From: an uncultured bacterium
GTDB lineage: Bacteria; Bacteroidota; Bacteroidia; Bacteroidales; CAIWKO01
Assembly (NCBI GenBank): GCA_903916135.1
Contig: CAIWVT010000042.1
Coordinates: 1 to 13,813, forward strand
Length of the DNA stretch: 13,813 bases
Reading direction: 5' to 3'
Part shown: positions 6,115-13,813 of the stretch, piece by piece
How positions within the stretch are numbered: position 1 is the stretch's first letter
Layout: each line of letters begins with the position of its first letter
Notes under the pieces: generated by a model
Databases searched by the model: none
What the model was told of the DNA's origin: nothing
What the model saw: only the letters and a program-made list of their open reading frames with translations
Program-made: the position numbers and the translations under genes

Positions 6115-7620
6115 CTAAACCTGTCCCGCACACGGAGTGTCGGGATGACTTTCCAACCGAAACCACCCCCGAACCTTCTCCACATCCTCCACCGTGGTGA
6201 TGCGCGATTTGAATTCGTTGGTATGGGGGTTGTAGTCGTAGTCTTTCGCCCATTCGGTGTAATGCTTCACCATGTCGGCAATAGCATCTATCACAAAAAC
6301 CAATTCGTTGTTGGTCATAGTAGGGTGGAGGGAGAGGCGTATCCAACCGGGTTTCTCCGAAAGGTCGCCGTGGGTGATTTTCGAGGTGATGTCTTGCGAT
6401 TTCTGATAGGTAACGTCCAAGAGAAAGTGTCCGTAGGTGCCAGCACAGGCACAACCCCCGCGCACCTGTATGCCGAAGCGGTCGTTCAGCAGTTTCACTG
6501 CTAAATTATAATGTATGCCATCCAGATAGAACGAAATGACGCCCAATCTATCTTGCACATTATCGGCTAAAATGTGTATGCCGGGAATCTTAGGCATACG
6601 GTCGAAGGCTATTGCCAACAACTCTTCTTCTCGTTTCATCATGTTTGCGGTGCCCATCTGATTCTTCAAATCTATGCACAAAGCGATGCGGATGGCTTGC
6701 AAAAAGCCCGGGGTGCCGCCGTCTTCGCGGGCTTCTATGTCGTCCAAGTATTTATATTCTCCCCAGGGGTTGGTCCAATCCACGGTGCCGCCACCGGGTT
6801 GGTCTGGTGCATGATTGGGGTACAGTGCTGAGTCGAAAATCAACACGCCTGAACTGCCGGGACCACCCAAAAACTTGTGGGGCGAAAAGAAAATAGCATC
6901 CAATTTTTCCTGTGGATCTTTGGGGTGCATATTGATGTCCATATAGGGAGCCGAAGCAGCAAAATCCACAAAACAAACGCCGCCGTATTCATGCATTAAT
7001 TTCGCCATCTGATGATAGGGCGTGGCAACCCCCGTGACGTTGGAGCAGGCGGTGAACGAACCTATCTTCACTTTGCGGTCTTTGTAGCGCTCCAATTCCT
7101 CTTTCAGTTGGTCCAAATCAACCAAGAGATTTGCATCAGGGGTAATCAACACCACATCCGCGGAGGTTTCGTACCACGAAGTGTGATTGGAATGATGTTC
7201 CATGTGGGTGATAAACACCACGGGTTTCTCGCATTTCTTTGGGCAGCGACTTTCGATGAGCAGTTGACAATTGCGCAAGCCCAAGATGCGTTGCAGTTTG
7301 TTGATTACGGATGTCATGCCCGTACCCGAAGTGATAATCACATCGTTTTTGTCGGCATGTACATGTTCTTTGATGATACGTTGCGCCAGATGATAGGCGT
7401 TGGTCATGCGGGTGCCGGTTTCGCTCGTTTCGGTGTGGGTGTTGCCGATAAACGGACCGAACTCCTCAGTGATTTTTCGTTCGATGGGTCTGTAAAGGCG
7501 TCCGCTGGCGACCCAATCGGCATAGATCATGGTGACGCTGCCGTAGGGCGTATCAAAAACTTGGTCGTTGCCAACGATATTCTCTTTGAAGGGGGCGAAA
7601 TATTTTTCGAGTTCGGTCAT
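6115..7620 (-). CDS. Class V aminotransferase-fold PLP enzyme, cysteine-desulfurase-like
   Basis: This is a cytosolic PLP enzyme of the NifS/SufS fold; 501 residues is longer than the usual 400 of SufS. PLP contacts are visible: SGTGMTS (98-104), the ring-stacking histidine in EHHSNHTSW (141-149), SNVTG (193-197), D219 in VDFAASAPY, and the Schiff-base lysine K249 in SPHKFLGGPGSSG. A cysteine-rich loop RGGCACAG (387-394; C390, C392) takes the region where SufS-type enzymes carry their catalytic cysteine, and a conserved HP...NxxLVFVIDAI segment follows (432-446). It may release sulfur from cysteine or act on another amino acid; the substrate is not settled. Upstream lies a cysteine-synthase-like gene on the same strand, suggesting linked sulfur metabolism, but a separate promoter and 294 bp of repeats lie between. 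The last 11 residues (SHPDTPCAGQV) come from a repeat unit. Confidence 0.9.
   Translation of the reverse strand: MTELEKYFAPFKENIVGNDQVFDTPYGSVTMIYADWVASGRLYRPIERKITEEFGPFIGNTHTETSETGTRMTNAYHLAQRIIKEHVHADKNDVIITSGTGMTSVINKLQRILGLRNCQLLIESRCPKKCEKPVVFITHMEHHSNHTSWYETSADVVLITPDANLLVDLDQLKEELERYKDRKVKIGSFTACSNVTGVATPYHQMAKLMHEYGGVCFVDFAASAPYMDINMHPKDPQEKLDAIFFSPHKFLGGPGSSGVLIFDSALYPNHAPDQPGGGTVDWTNPWGEYKYLDDIEAREDGGTPGFLQAIRIALCIDLKNQMGTANMMKREEELLAIAFDRMPKIPGIHILADNVQDRLGVISFYLDGIHYNLAVKLLNDRFGIQVRGGCACAGTYGHFLLDVTYQKSQDITSKITHGDLSEKPGWIRLSLHPTMTNNELVFVIDAIADMVKHYTEWAKDYDYNPHTNEFKSRITTVEDVEKVRGWFRLESHPDTPCAGQV
6119..6149 (+). repeat. 31-nt hairpin unit inside the end of the aminotransferase gene
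   Basis: ACCTGTCCCG, then C, ACAC, loop GGA, GTGT and CGGGATGAC: the same length and fold as 6044-6074. The pair next to the loop is C-G here and T-A in the other copy, a compensating change. Read on the minus strand, this unit encodes the last 11 residues of the neighbouring enzyme and directly precedes its stop codon. Confidence 0.8.
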
Positions 7621-7639
7621 GTGTGTAGTATTGAGGGTG

Positions 7640-7673
7640 CAAAATTACACATTCGCACCATATCTTATACAAA
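7640..7673 (-). promoter_or_regulatory. Promoter candidate of the class V aminotransferase gene
   Basis: On the minus strand TTTG (7673-7670) and TAATTTTG (7647-7640) are 22 nt apart. The -7 box is exact but the spacing is a little long. The start would fall near 7634, leaving a leader of about 14 nt. Confidence 0.5.
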
Positions 7674-7710
7674 ATAGGAAAGAAATTTATATGTAGAGCC
7701 TACCCCATAA

Positions 7711-7830
7711 ACCACAAAGAAAAAGAATACCACTAAGACACAAGGACACAAAGGGTCACAAAGCCATACCATTTTAAGTTACCAACATTCAAAAACTTCG
7801 TGTTTCTTTGTGTCTTAGTGCCTTTGTGGT
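7711..7830. repeat. Inverted pair of CCACAAAG-type intergenic repeats
   Basis: The left arm (7711-7763) reads ACCACAAAG, an 11-nt insertion, CACTAAGACACAA, then GGACACAAAG. The right arm (7796-7830), on the opposite strand, reads ACCACAAAGG, CACTAAGACACAA, AGAAACACGAAG. About 32 nt separate them. Both belong to the CCACRRAGxCAC family also seen at the right edge of the window. An RNA across both could form a long imperfect hairpin between the two PLP genes. Confidence 0.85.
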
Positions 7831-7914
7831 AGAAAAAAAACTCTTCGCCATGGGCGCATTGTATATGTTTTTACAGAAAATACTTTGCGCAATTCGTGTG
7901 TAATAGACTTGGAG

Positions 7915-9000
7915 TTACACTATCTTGAAATCTTTTTTGCAGTTAATCAAATCGGCACAACTGATGCATGCCCGTTTGATGATGGTGTAGTCAAGCAGTT
8001 CGATATCTGTACTGTAATAACCTTCTTTGACGGGTTCGTTGCGCATCAAATCGGTGCTCAAATACTTTTTGTTGTTATCAGAAAATACGGTGGCAACTAC
8101 CGCATCTTTTCCCAAAGCGTTTTGAGCGATGACGGCGCCTATCAAATTGGTTCCCGACGATATGCCTACCGCCAAACCTAATTGCGAAGCCAATTTCTGT
8201 GCCATGATGATAGAATCACCATCCGACACCATGAGAACCTCATCGAGCGCATCCAATTTCAATATCTTGGGAATAAATTCATCTGAGATACCTTGAATAC
8301 GATGGTTTCCTATTTTGCAACCCGTGGTGAGCGTGGGCGATTCCAAGGGTTCTATAGCGTGAAGTTTTATGTTTGGATTGATGGTGCGCAAATAGTTTCC
8401 CACACCCATGATGGTGCCTCCTGTGCCGACCCCTGCCACAAAAGCATCGGGCACTACGTCGGCAGAAAGCAACTGATGATATATCTCCGGACCTGTGGTG
8501 GCTTCGTGAGCCTTCACATTATTTTCGTTCTCGAACTGACGGGGAAGAAAAATGTTAGGATTGTGGGCGGCAATCTCTTCGGTGATGCGGATGCTGCCCA
8601 AAAAGCCTCCCTCTGCTTTCGACACGGGAATGATGGTGGCACCCAAACTACGGATAATATCCACCCGTTCTTTGCTCATCCAGTCGGGCATCACGATACT
8701 TACCTTATGACCCAAAGATTTGCCGATAGCCGAAAAGGCTATGCCCGTGTTGCCGCTGGTGGCTTCCACGATGGCGTCGCCTTTCTTTATTTTGCCCGTT
8801 TGATAAGCTTCTTGCAGGATATAAAGCGCCATGCGGTCTTTGATACTGCCCGTGATGTTAAACTGTTCCACCTTGGCATATACCTTGCGCAACTCGCCCT
8901 TATAGGTGAAACGGATGACCACCATGGGTGAATTGCCCACGATGCGCCAAAGCTCTTTTATCTTTTCAGATAAATCTTTATCCTGAATGTTGTTATACAT
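7915..9000 (-). CDS. Cysteine-synthase-like PLP enzyme (fold type II) with a cysteine-bearing C-terminal tail
   Basis: The protein belongs to the CysK/CBS-like beta-replacement enzymes, which typically make cysteine from O-acetylserine (or a related activated serine) and sulfide. Seen: the PLP lysine K54 in NITGSIKDRM, the substrate loop TSGNTG (81-86), MPDWMSKER (104-112), the phosphate-binding GVGTGGT (190-196), and the SSG (281-283) that contacts the pyridine nitrogen. The catalytic core ends near residue 318 (KKYLSTDLM). A further 40 residues follow, holding RACISCADLINCKK with C345, C348 and C354, which plain CysK lacks; these could bind metal or act as a redox or sulfur relay. The 361-residue length reflects this tail. 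The gene has its own promoter at 9047-9076. Other beta-replacement activities cannot be excluded, so no gene symbol is given. Confidence 0.93.
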   Translation of the reverse strand: MYNNIQDKDLSEKIKELWRIVGNSPMVVIRFTYKGELRKVYAKVEQFNITGSIKDRMALYILQEAYQTGKIKKGDAIVEATSGNTGIAFSAIGKSLGHKVSIVMPDWMSKERVDIIRSLGATIIPVSKAEGGFLGSIRITEEIAAHNPNIFLPRQFENENNVKAHEATTGPEIYHQLLSADVVPDAFVAGVGTGGTIMGVGNYLRTINPNIKLHAIEPLESPTLTTGCKIGNHRIQGISDEFIPKILKLDALDEVLMVSDGDSIIMAQKLASQLGLAVGISSGTNLIGAVIAQNALGKDAVVATVFSDNNKKYLSTDLMRNEPVKEGYYSTDIELLDYTIIKRACISCADLINCKKDFKIV

Positions 9001-9046
9001 AGTGAAAACGTATTAATTGATTTGATTTCCTCTGCTAATTCGGCTG

Positions 9047-9076
9047 CAAATATAAATCATTTTATGTTTTTACAAA
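9047..9076 (-). promoter_or_regulatory. Promoter of the cysteine-synthase-like gene
   Basis: On the minus strand TTTG (9076-9073) and TATATTTG (9054-9047) are 18 nt apart, close to the Bacteroidota consensus. Transcription would start near 9040, about 40 nt before the ATG. It separates this gene from the large gene upstream. Confidence 0.7.
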
Positions 9077-9117
9077 TAGTATTGATGAAATCTTTTTTCA
9101 AATAACAACAATCAGCC

Positions 9118-12100
9118 TTATTGGTCGGGTGTTTCGTTGGGGTCTTCACTCTTACCTATTTTCTTCAAGAAGTCTTTCTTTCGCTTTTCGGTAGCAATGA
9201 TATAAGCATACTGCGGCTGTTTGTCTTCAGCTTTCTGTATGTTTTTGTTTGCCTCCATGGCTTTTTTAATCGCGTCATTATAGTCTTTGCGCGATGATAT
9301 TGACTGAAGCTTGTTCATCTGATAGTTGAAATAGTACCAATCATCGCCAATTTTGAAGTACATATTGAGAATATTGCCGCTACGTTTGTGTGCCACTTCA
9401 ATATATCCGTCCACATATTTATTGAGTTGTTTGTCGCCTATCATCGCGATGCCAATAGGTCCATCGGAAACGAAAGAGCGCGACTTTTCATTCCAAACAA
9501 ACTTAACGTCAGAGATAACTATCGTGTGAGAAAGCTCATCAGGGATGTTCTTAAACTTACCCGACAGGCTCAATTGTTTCATCAACTCATCGGCTTTCTT
9601 ATTACCAAGCATAAAACGCATCGCGTTGAAAAATTTATCGCTTCCCGGGTCGGCTGCCTCCAATCCGGCGTTCTCCGAAATGGACTTGGTCCATATATCC
9701 GTAGCATCTTTATCGAAGAAGAAATCTATATTCGCTATCAAATCGAAATTGGTGGTACCCGTAGTCATATTCAACTCAGCGGATCCGTAAGACTCAAACT
9801 TCACCCGACCTAACTCCGCACCCATATTGACTTTGCCCTCGCCAAAAATCATACATCTCTTTCTATCTAGATAGATGTAGTTCTCAGCTTTGATATCTTT
9901 AGAGGACGAATCAATCTCCGGTCCGACGTAATATCGTTCCGCAGCCTTGTCATACGTTAATTTGCCTTGCGCACTGATGACATCGAAATCGTTAAAGCGT
10001 TTTTTGTATTGCAAAAAGGCAGGATACACCAAGGTGGAATCATCGCCCATATACAATCCCAAGCCAAGGATATTCCCTACGGTTCCTTTCACAAATTCTC
10101 TTGGTTTGTCCGAAACGGGAATGGCAACATTCTTGGGATCAATGTCAGCAGTGAAGCGCAACCATTTTCTCTTGAGGGTGTCGCAGTCTTGCTTGATGCG
10201 CGTTCCCCCATCGAAGTTGAGGAATTCTTTATCCGCATACAGATACGTCTTTCCAAGGAAGCCAAAGAAGGGACTCAGCGTGAAATTCGCTTGTTCGTTC
10301 ACGTCGCCAACGCCATACGTCTGACCTGTGGAGTCCACCTTAATCATGTTCAGATATATCTTCTGACGGGTATCCATTTCATCAACATAATCATAAGTAC
10401 CCATGCCGGAGTATTTCTTTTTGGAGACGATATCTGCGGTAGCATCATAAATAAAATGGTATTTCGTGTCGGTGTTGGCGATAATCATACAGTTCTTTAG
10501 CGGTAACATCTCGGCTTTTCTCAAAACAGTGATGCGTCCCGAATCGGGATAGATGGCTGCATCGGCAACCTTGATGATGGGAACATCACTTGCATAGATG
10601 ATATTCTCGTTCAGGTTATACATCGCCTCCGGCGCATAGAAATTAAGCGAATCTTGTGCAGGATGTTCGGAAATGAAACGCGATTGTGTGAGTTCCTCAT
10701 CAATCAATTCCTTCTTAGATTTGGTTTTCAGATAAGCCAACTCTTGCTTCATGCTGCTTTGGAACTTCAGCAAATCTTTATCCATATACCAATCGAAATT
10801 ATACAAATAACAAGCATAATTGTTGAACGGGAAGGTGATTTTCGAGTTTTCATCATTGGATTTAAACTTACCCAATTGCTTATTGAAGTCTATATTTACG
10901 TTGAAGTTATCGGTTTGTAGCACCAAATCACTCAGGTCGGGCGTCTTGAACTTCACGCGAGTGGTATCGGACGTAAAGGTGTGATGTTTCAGAATATATT
11001 CATTGGAAAGCATCTCCACTTTACCGAAAATCATAGTGCCTGCGGCAGATAAGCCCGTAGGTTTTAGGCTTAGTGCACCGTGCAATATGGCTTTGGACGA
11101 GAACAAATCGAAAGGCTTGGATTTTTGTTTCACGTTCATGATGTCTTTATACGGAAACCATCTAACGGAAACATCTTCGGTGTAAACAGCAGGATATTCC
11201 ACTGCGGTGGCTTTCTCTTGTATGGTATATTTATACGCTTCCGCCCACAGCGAATCGGGGAAAAACACGAAGTCTTTCGAATAGGTCATCGAGGTAAGAT
11301 ATTTCAGAGAGCCTCTACCTAAAAACCCTTTATAGCTCAAGTCAACGATGGAGTCGTATCTGCCTTTGCCGCCATAAGCTGGATATCCGCCGGCAGGCGT
11401 TTTAATAACAAATCCTAAAGAATAGTCAGGCTGCACGGTGAGAGGCTCCACAATGTCGGGGAAAATGCCCGCCGAAACCAAGTAACCGTTAAACTGCTTC
11501 TTCTCGCTGTTATAACTGTCGAGGCTATCTATACGGAAGGGCTGCAATCGGAAATAAAAGCGGTCGCGGGTGTAAACTTTCTTAAAGATAAAGGGTTTGT
11601 CGTAATAGACATACGCATCCTTGTTGCTGATAAAGGAGGGATAGCCTGGGAATGGCTTTAAACCCGACTTGTTGTTGGGATGGTCAATGAGCATTTCGCC
11701 ATTGAGGTCTTCGATGGCGGTGCGCACTTTCACCAAAGGATGATGCCCGTATAAATCTGTGGGTTGCGAGCGGTCTTGTACCTTAAAACTCATGGAGTCA
11801 ACCATTGCCATATCGAACTTAAACTTATCATAGCTGAAGGCAAACTTCTTTCCATAGAAATCAAACAAACCCGCATGGATTCTACCGTCAACAATGAAGT
11901 CGCGATTCTTTTTCAGGATAACTTCTTGCTCATAAGGTTCCACAAACACCGATTGCGAATCGCTCAAATAGACACGCGCCACTCCGCGCAGCTTCAACTC
12001 GAAGTTCATCAGGTTGAGCGTGGCATTGGGTTGGGAAGAAATCACGGAGTTAAACTGGATGACATCATAATCGGTCTTGCCGTTCTTTGCGTTTAGGTAG

Positions 12101-13653
12101 TTATAGATGCGGTCTTTCAGGGTAACGATTCCTTCATCTATATTATAAATGATGAATCCCTTTTCGGCAAAGTTGAGCAGCATCACCTGTATCTGCGAAC
12201 GGGCAACCTTCATCTTGTTGATGATATCATCTTCGGTGATGGTCTTACTGCCGCGCTCATCAGCGATTCTTTTCAGCACGATGAGGGGATGTATGTCGTC
12301 TAATCCGCGCAACTTCTCCCATCTATATTCACTATAATAGTTGTCGGACTCAAAATTGGCGGCACTTTCGCTGGTGATGCCTTTGATGAAGGTGAAATCA
12401 AGCTTTGCCTGGTCAAGTTTCCAATATAAAGCTTCCACATACATATCTATTTTATGATAGGTGTTGAAATAGGGGCTTTTGGAGATGCCGTTATTCTCAC
12501 GGATGAGGCTCAATTCGCGATTCTCGTTGCTGTATTTCATGTTCACGCCGGCATGAGTGATGGAGTCTTTGTCCACATAGATAACCACGGCAGTTAAATC
12601 GGAACCTATCATGTTTTTTCGCATGATGAACTCTTTGGAACTTAGTTTCACGAAGCGTTTGTTGTCTTTTTTGAAGTAGAGATAGGCTTTGCGGTCTTTG
12701 TCGCCCATGCCCATCAGCTTGGGTCCGTATTGGGCGAAGCCGCCTTCGTAATCAATATCTTTGAAGATGTCTTTCAGCTCCAATCTATTGTCGAAAGAGG
12801 TGAAACGGGGGTAGGAAATACGCTCGGCACTCACATCTGCCAACACTTTTTCTTCTAACTTGCCATACAAAGGGCGTTGGAAGAGGTTTTTATTATAAAA
12901 GGTAACAGTGTCTATGTCAAACTCCGACTTGCTCAACTGAATGGCGTACTTTTTATGGATTTCGGCAAAGACTTCTTCCTGCGGATAGCCTGCCCGAATC
13001 CAATTGACGGTTCCGTTTTTGCCCACCCATGTGTTGGTGGTGGGATAGAAGCGCCCTTGGGTGTTGTAGATGGTGGTGGAGTCGTTTCTTTTCACGCAGG
13101 TAAGGTCTAAAGCGGGGAATTCAAAGTAAGGCAGGGAATCGTAAACGAAGGTATAGTCGGCGGAATTGGACTTCCACGAAGTGAGTTGGGTTTCGTAGAG
13201 ATAGGTTTTCGAGAGCAAGAGGTTGGTTGACTCAAGCAATGCCATAAATCGGAGGTTGTTGGTCATGGCGGCAAGTTTGCGAAGGCATACATGCCAAGCG
13301 GAGTAGCTGTTTTCGTCTAACTTGGATTTGAAAAAGTTAATTTCGGCGCGCAAATATTGTTCGTAGTTGGGATAGGTCTTCATCTTGCGTTTCAACATCA
13401 CGTTGCACATTGCATAGATGGAATCTTTGGTGTCTTTGGTGAATTTGTTGGTCAACCATAAGTCGGAGAACTCTATCATCAGGTCTTTTCCCAAGTCTTT
13501 TTGTTCTTTGGAGGTTACAGCTTGGAATAAGTCTGTGAGTTCTTTCAAAAATGGCTCGCTGTCTTTCGAAAAAGATTTCAGGGTTTGGGAAAAGCTTTGC
13601 GAAGCAAAAAAGAAGGAGAGGAATATTAGAGCAAAATATCGTTTTTTCATCAT
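9118..13653 (-). CDS. Very large exported beta-rich protein of unknown function
   Basis: The protein has 1511 residues. ATG ATG at 13653-13648 allows two starts; either gives the same signal peptide (RYFALIFLSFFFASQSFS|Q). There is no lipobox and no later membrane helix, so it is probably periplasmic or held at the outer membrane. Residues 25-160 look helical. About 165-450 and 535-1450 are dominated by short beta strands with aromatic/charged alternation. Residues 453-522 read like a winged helix. GALSLKPTGLSAAGTMIFGKVE (859-880, AsmA-like) and 1015-1150 (OstA/LptA-like strand repeats, IYASDVPIIKVADAAIYP...) recall envelope lipid-transport folds, but by eye only. The C terminus (1452-1511) is helical and lysine-rich. 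I do not recognise a named family. No exact promoter was found; CCACRGAG-type repeats fill the upstream region. It is a single gene with a promoter for the next gene just downstream. Confidence 0.9.
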   Translation of the reverse strand: MMKKRYFALIFLSFFFASQSFSQTLKSFSKDSEPFLKELTDLFQAVTSKEQKDLGKDLMIEFSDLWLTNKFTKDTKDSIYAMCNVMLKRKMKTYPNYEQYLRAEINFFKSKLDENSYSAWHVCLRKLAAMTNNLRFMALLESTNLLLSKTYLYETQLTSWKSNSADYTFVYDSLPYFEFPALDLTCVKRNDSTTIYNTQGRFYPTTNTWVGKNGTVNWIRAGYPQEEVFAEIHKKYAIQLSKSEFDIDTVTFYNKNLFQRPLYGKLEEKVLADVSAERISYPRFTSFDNRLELKDIFKDIDYEGGFAQYGPKLMGMGDKDRKAYLYFKKDNKRFVKLSSKEFIMRKNMIGSDLTAVVIYVDKDSITHAGVNMKYSNENRELSLIRENNGISKSPYFNTYHKIDMYVEALYWKLDQAKLDFTFIKGITSESAANFESDNYYSEYRWEKLRGLDDIHPLIVLKRIADERGSKTITEDDIINKMKVARSQIQVMLLNFAEKGFIIYNIDEGIVTLKDRIYNYLNAKNGKTDYDVIQFNSVISSQPNATLNLMNFELKLRGVARVYLSDSQSVFVEPYEQEVILKKNRDFIVDGRIHAGLFDFYGKKFAFSYDKFKFDMAMVDSMSFKVQDRSQPTDLYGHHPLVKVRTAIEDLNGEMLIDHPNNKSGLKPFPGYPSFISNKDAYVYYDKPFIFKKVYTRDRFYFRLQPFRIDSLDSYNSEKKQFNGYLVSAGIFPDIVEPLTVQPDYSLGFVIKTPAGGYPAYGGKGRYDSIVDLSYKGFLGRGSLKYLTSMTYSKDFVFFPDSLWAEAYKYTIQEKATAVEYPAVYTEDVSVRWFPYKDIMNVKQKSKPFDLFSSKAILHGALSLKPTGLSAAGTMIFGKVEMLSNEYILKHHTFTSDTTRVKFKTPDLSDLVLQTDNFNVNIDFNKQLGKFKSNDENSKITFPFNNYACYLYNFDWYMDKDLLKFQSSMKQELAYLKTKSKKELIDEELTQSRFISEHPAQDSLNFYAPEAMYNLNENIIYASDVPIIKVADAAIYPDSGRITVLRKAEMLPLKNCMIIANTDTKYHFIYDATADIVSKKKYSGMGTYDYVDEMDTRQKIYLNMIKVDSTGQTYGVGDVNEQANFTLSPFFGFLGKTYLYADKEFLNFDGGTRIKQDCDTLKRKWLRFTADIDPKNVAIPVSDKPREFVKGTVGNILGLGLYMGDDSTLVYPAFLQYKKRFNDFDVISAQGKLTYDKAAERYYVGPEIDSSSKDIKAENYIYLDRKRCMIFGEGKVNMGAELGRVKFESYGSAELNMTTGTTNFDLIANIDFFFDKDATDIWTKSISENAGLEAADPGSDKFFNAMRFMLGNKKADELMKQLSLSGKFKNIPDELSHTIVISDVKFVWNEKSRSFVSDGPIGIAMIGDKQLNKYVDGYIEVAHKRSGNILNMYFKIGDDWYYFNYQMNKLQSISSRKDYNDAIKKAMEANKNIQKAEDKQPQYAYIIATEKRKKDFLKKIGKSEDPNETPDQ

Positions 13654-13679
13654 TTATTATTAATCATTCATAAAATTAA

Positions 13680-13710
13680 ACCACGGAGACACGGAGAACA
13701 CTAAGAAACA
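13680..13710 (+). repeat. CCACGGAG-type intergenic repeat upstream of the large gene
   Basis: ACCACGGAGACACGGAGA followed by ACACTAAGAAACA. It belongs to the CCACRRAGxCAC family and lies 27 nt before the start of the 1511-residue gene, so within its leader or promoter. Confidence 0.8.
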
Positions 13711-13776
13711 TTACCCATCAATATAACATAATGGGGAGAAATATATATCATTCTATAAAAAAAATAAAAAAAAACA

Positions 13777-13813
13777 ACCACTGAGGCACTAAGAACACTA
13801 AGAAACACTAAGC
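13777..13813 (+). repeat. CCACTGAG-type intergenic repeat at the window edge
   Basis: ACCACTGAGGCACTAAGA followed by ACACTAAGAAACACTAAG, running to the right edge. It has the same orientation as the copy at 13680 and shares ACACTAAGAAACA with it. Confidence 0.8.

Noticed and set aside
7840..7862. CGCC-CAT-GGCG followed by a T-run on the minus strand as terminator of the cysteine-synthase-like gene
   Set aside because: The stem is only 4 bp and AAGAG separates it from the T-run, so it is too weak to call.
9967..10500. Long open frames on the plus strand opposite the 1511-residue gene
   Set aside because: They are antisense to a gene with a signal peptide and coherent composition. Their translations lack domain features and are by-products of its codon use.
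1..13813. tRNA, rRNA, integrase, transposase or phage genes
   Set aside because: No T-loop or anticodon-arm pattern, rRNA motif, or transposase/recombinase motif was seen on either strand.

Overview
The window looks like chromosomal DNA of a member of the Bacteroidota (class not resolved). Several things point there: promoters of the TTTG / TAnnTTTG type, starts without a clear Shine-Dalgarno sequence, signal peptides ending in A-Q or S-Q, a periplasmic-TPR histidine kinase paired with a REC plus divergent LuxR-type regulator, and intergenic repeats with CCGTAGGG or CCACRRAG cores. All confident genes lie on the minus strand, so the window reads right to left.

Right to left: a 1511-residue exported beta-rich protein of unknown function (9118-13653) has CCACRGAG-type repeats upstream of it. 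Next are two PLP enzymes of sulfur/amino-acid chemistry, each with its own promoter candidate: a cysteine-synthase-like protein with a cysteine-bearing C-terminal tail (7915-9000) and a class V aminotransferase / cysteine-desulfurase-like protein (6115-7620). An inverted pair of CCACAAAG repeats separates them. Then comes a two-component operon, regulator first (4789-5676, GTG start) and sensor kinase second (2534-4702), driven by a good promoter at 5800-5832. Two smaller secretory or membrane-type genes follow: a 243-residue protein with a strong terminator (373-1104), and the first 59 codons of another exported protein cut by the window edge (1-177).

The 1.4 kb between 1105 and 2533 has no confident gene but is full of structure: eight 21-bp tandem repeats, a hairpin-rich patch, a consensus promoter pointing leftward into both, and a cluster of 29-nt palindromic units. 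A related 29-nt unit and the same roughly 19-nt leader recur at 5893-5991. A second, unrelated 31-nt hairpin family sits at 6044-6149; one copy of it encodes the last 11 residues and lies beside the stop codon of the aminotransferase.

The least explained parts are the leftward transcription unit over the 21-bp repeats, the two repeat families with compensating stem changes, and the giant envelope protein. No phage, integrase, transposase, CRISPR array, rRNA or tRNA was seen.
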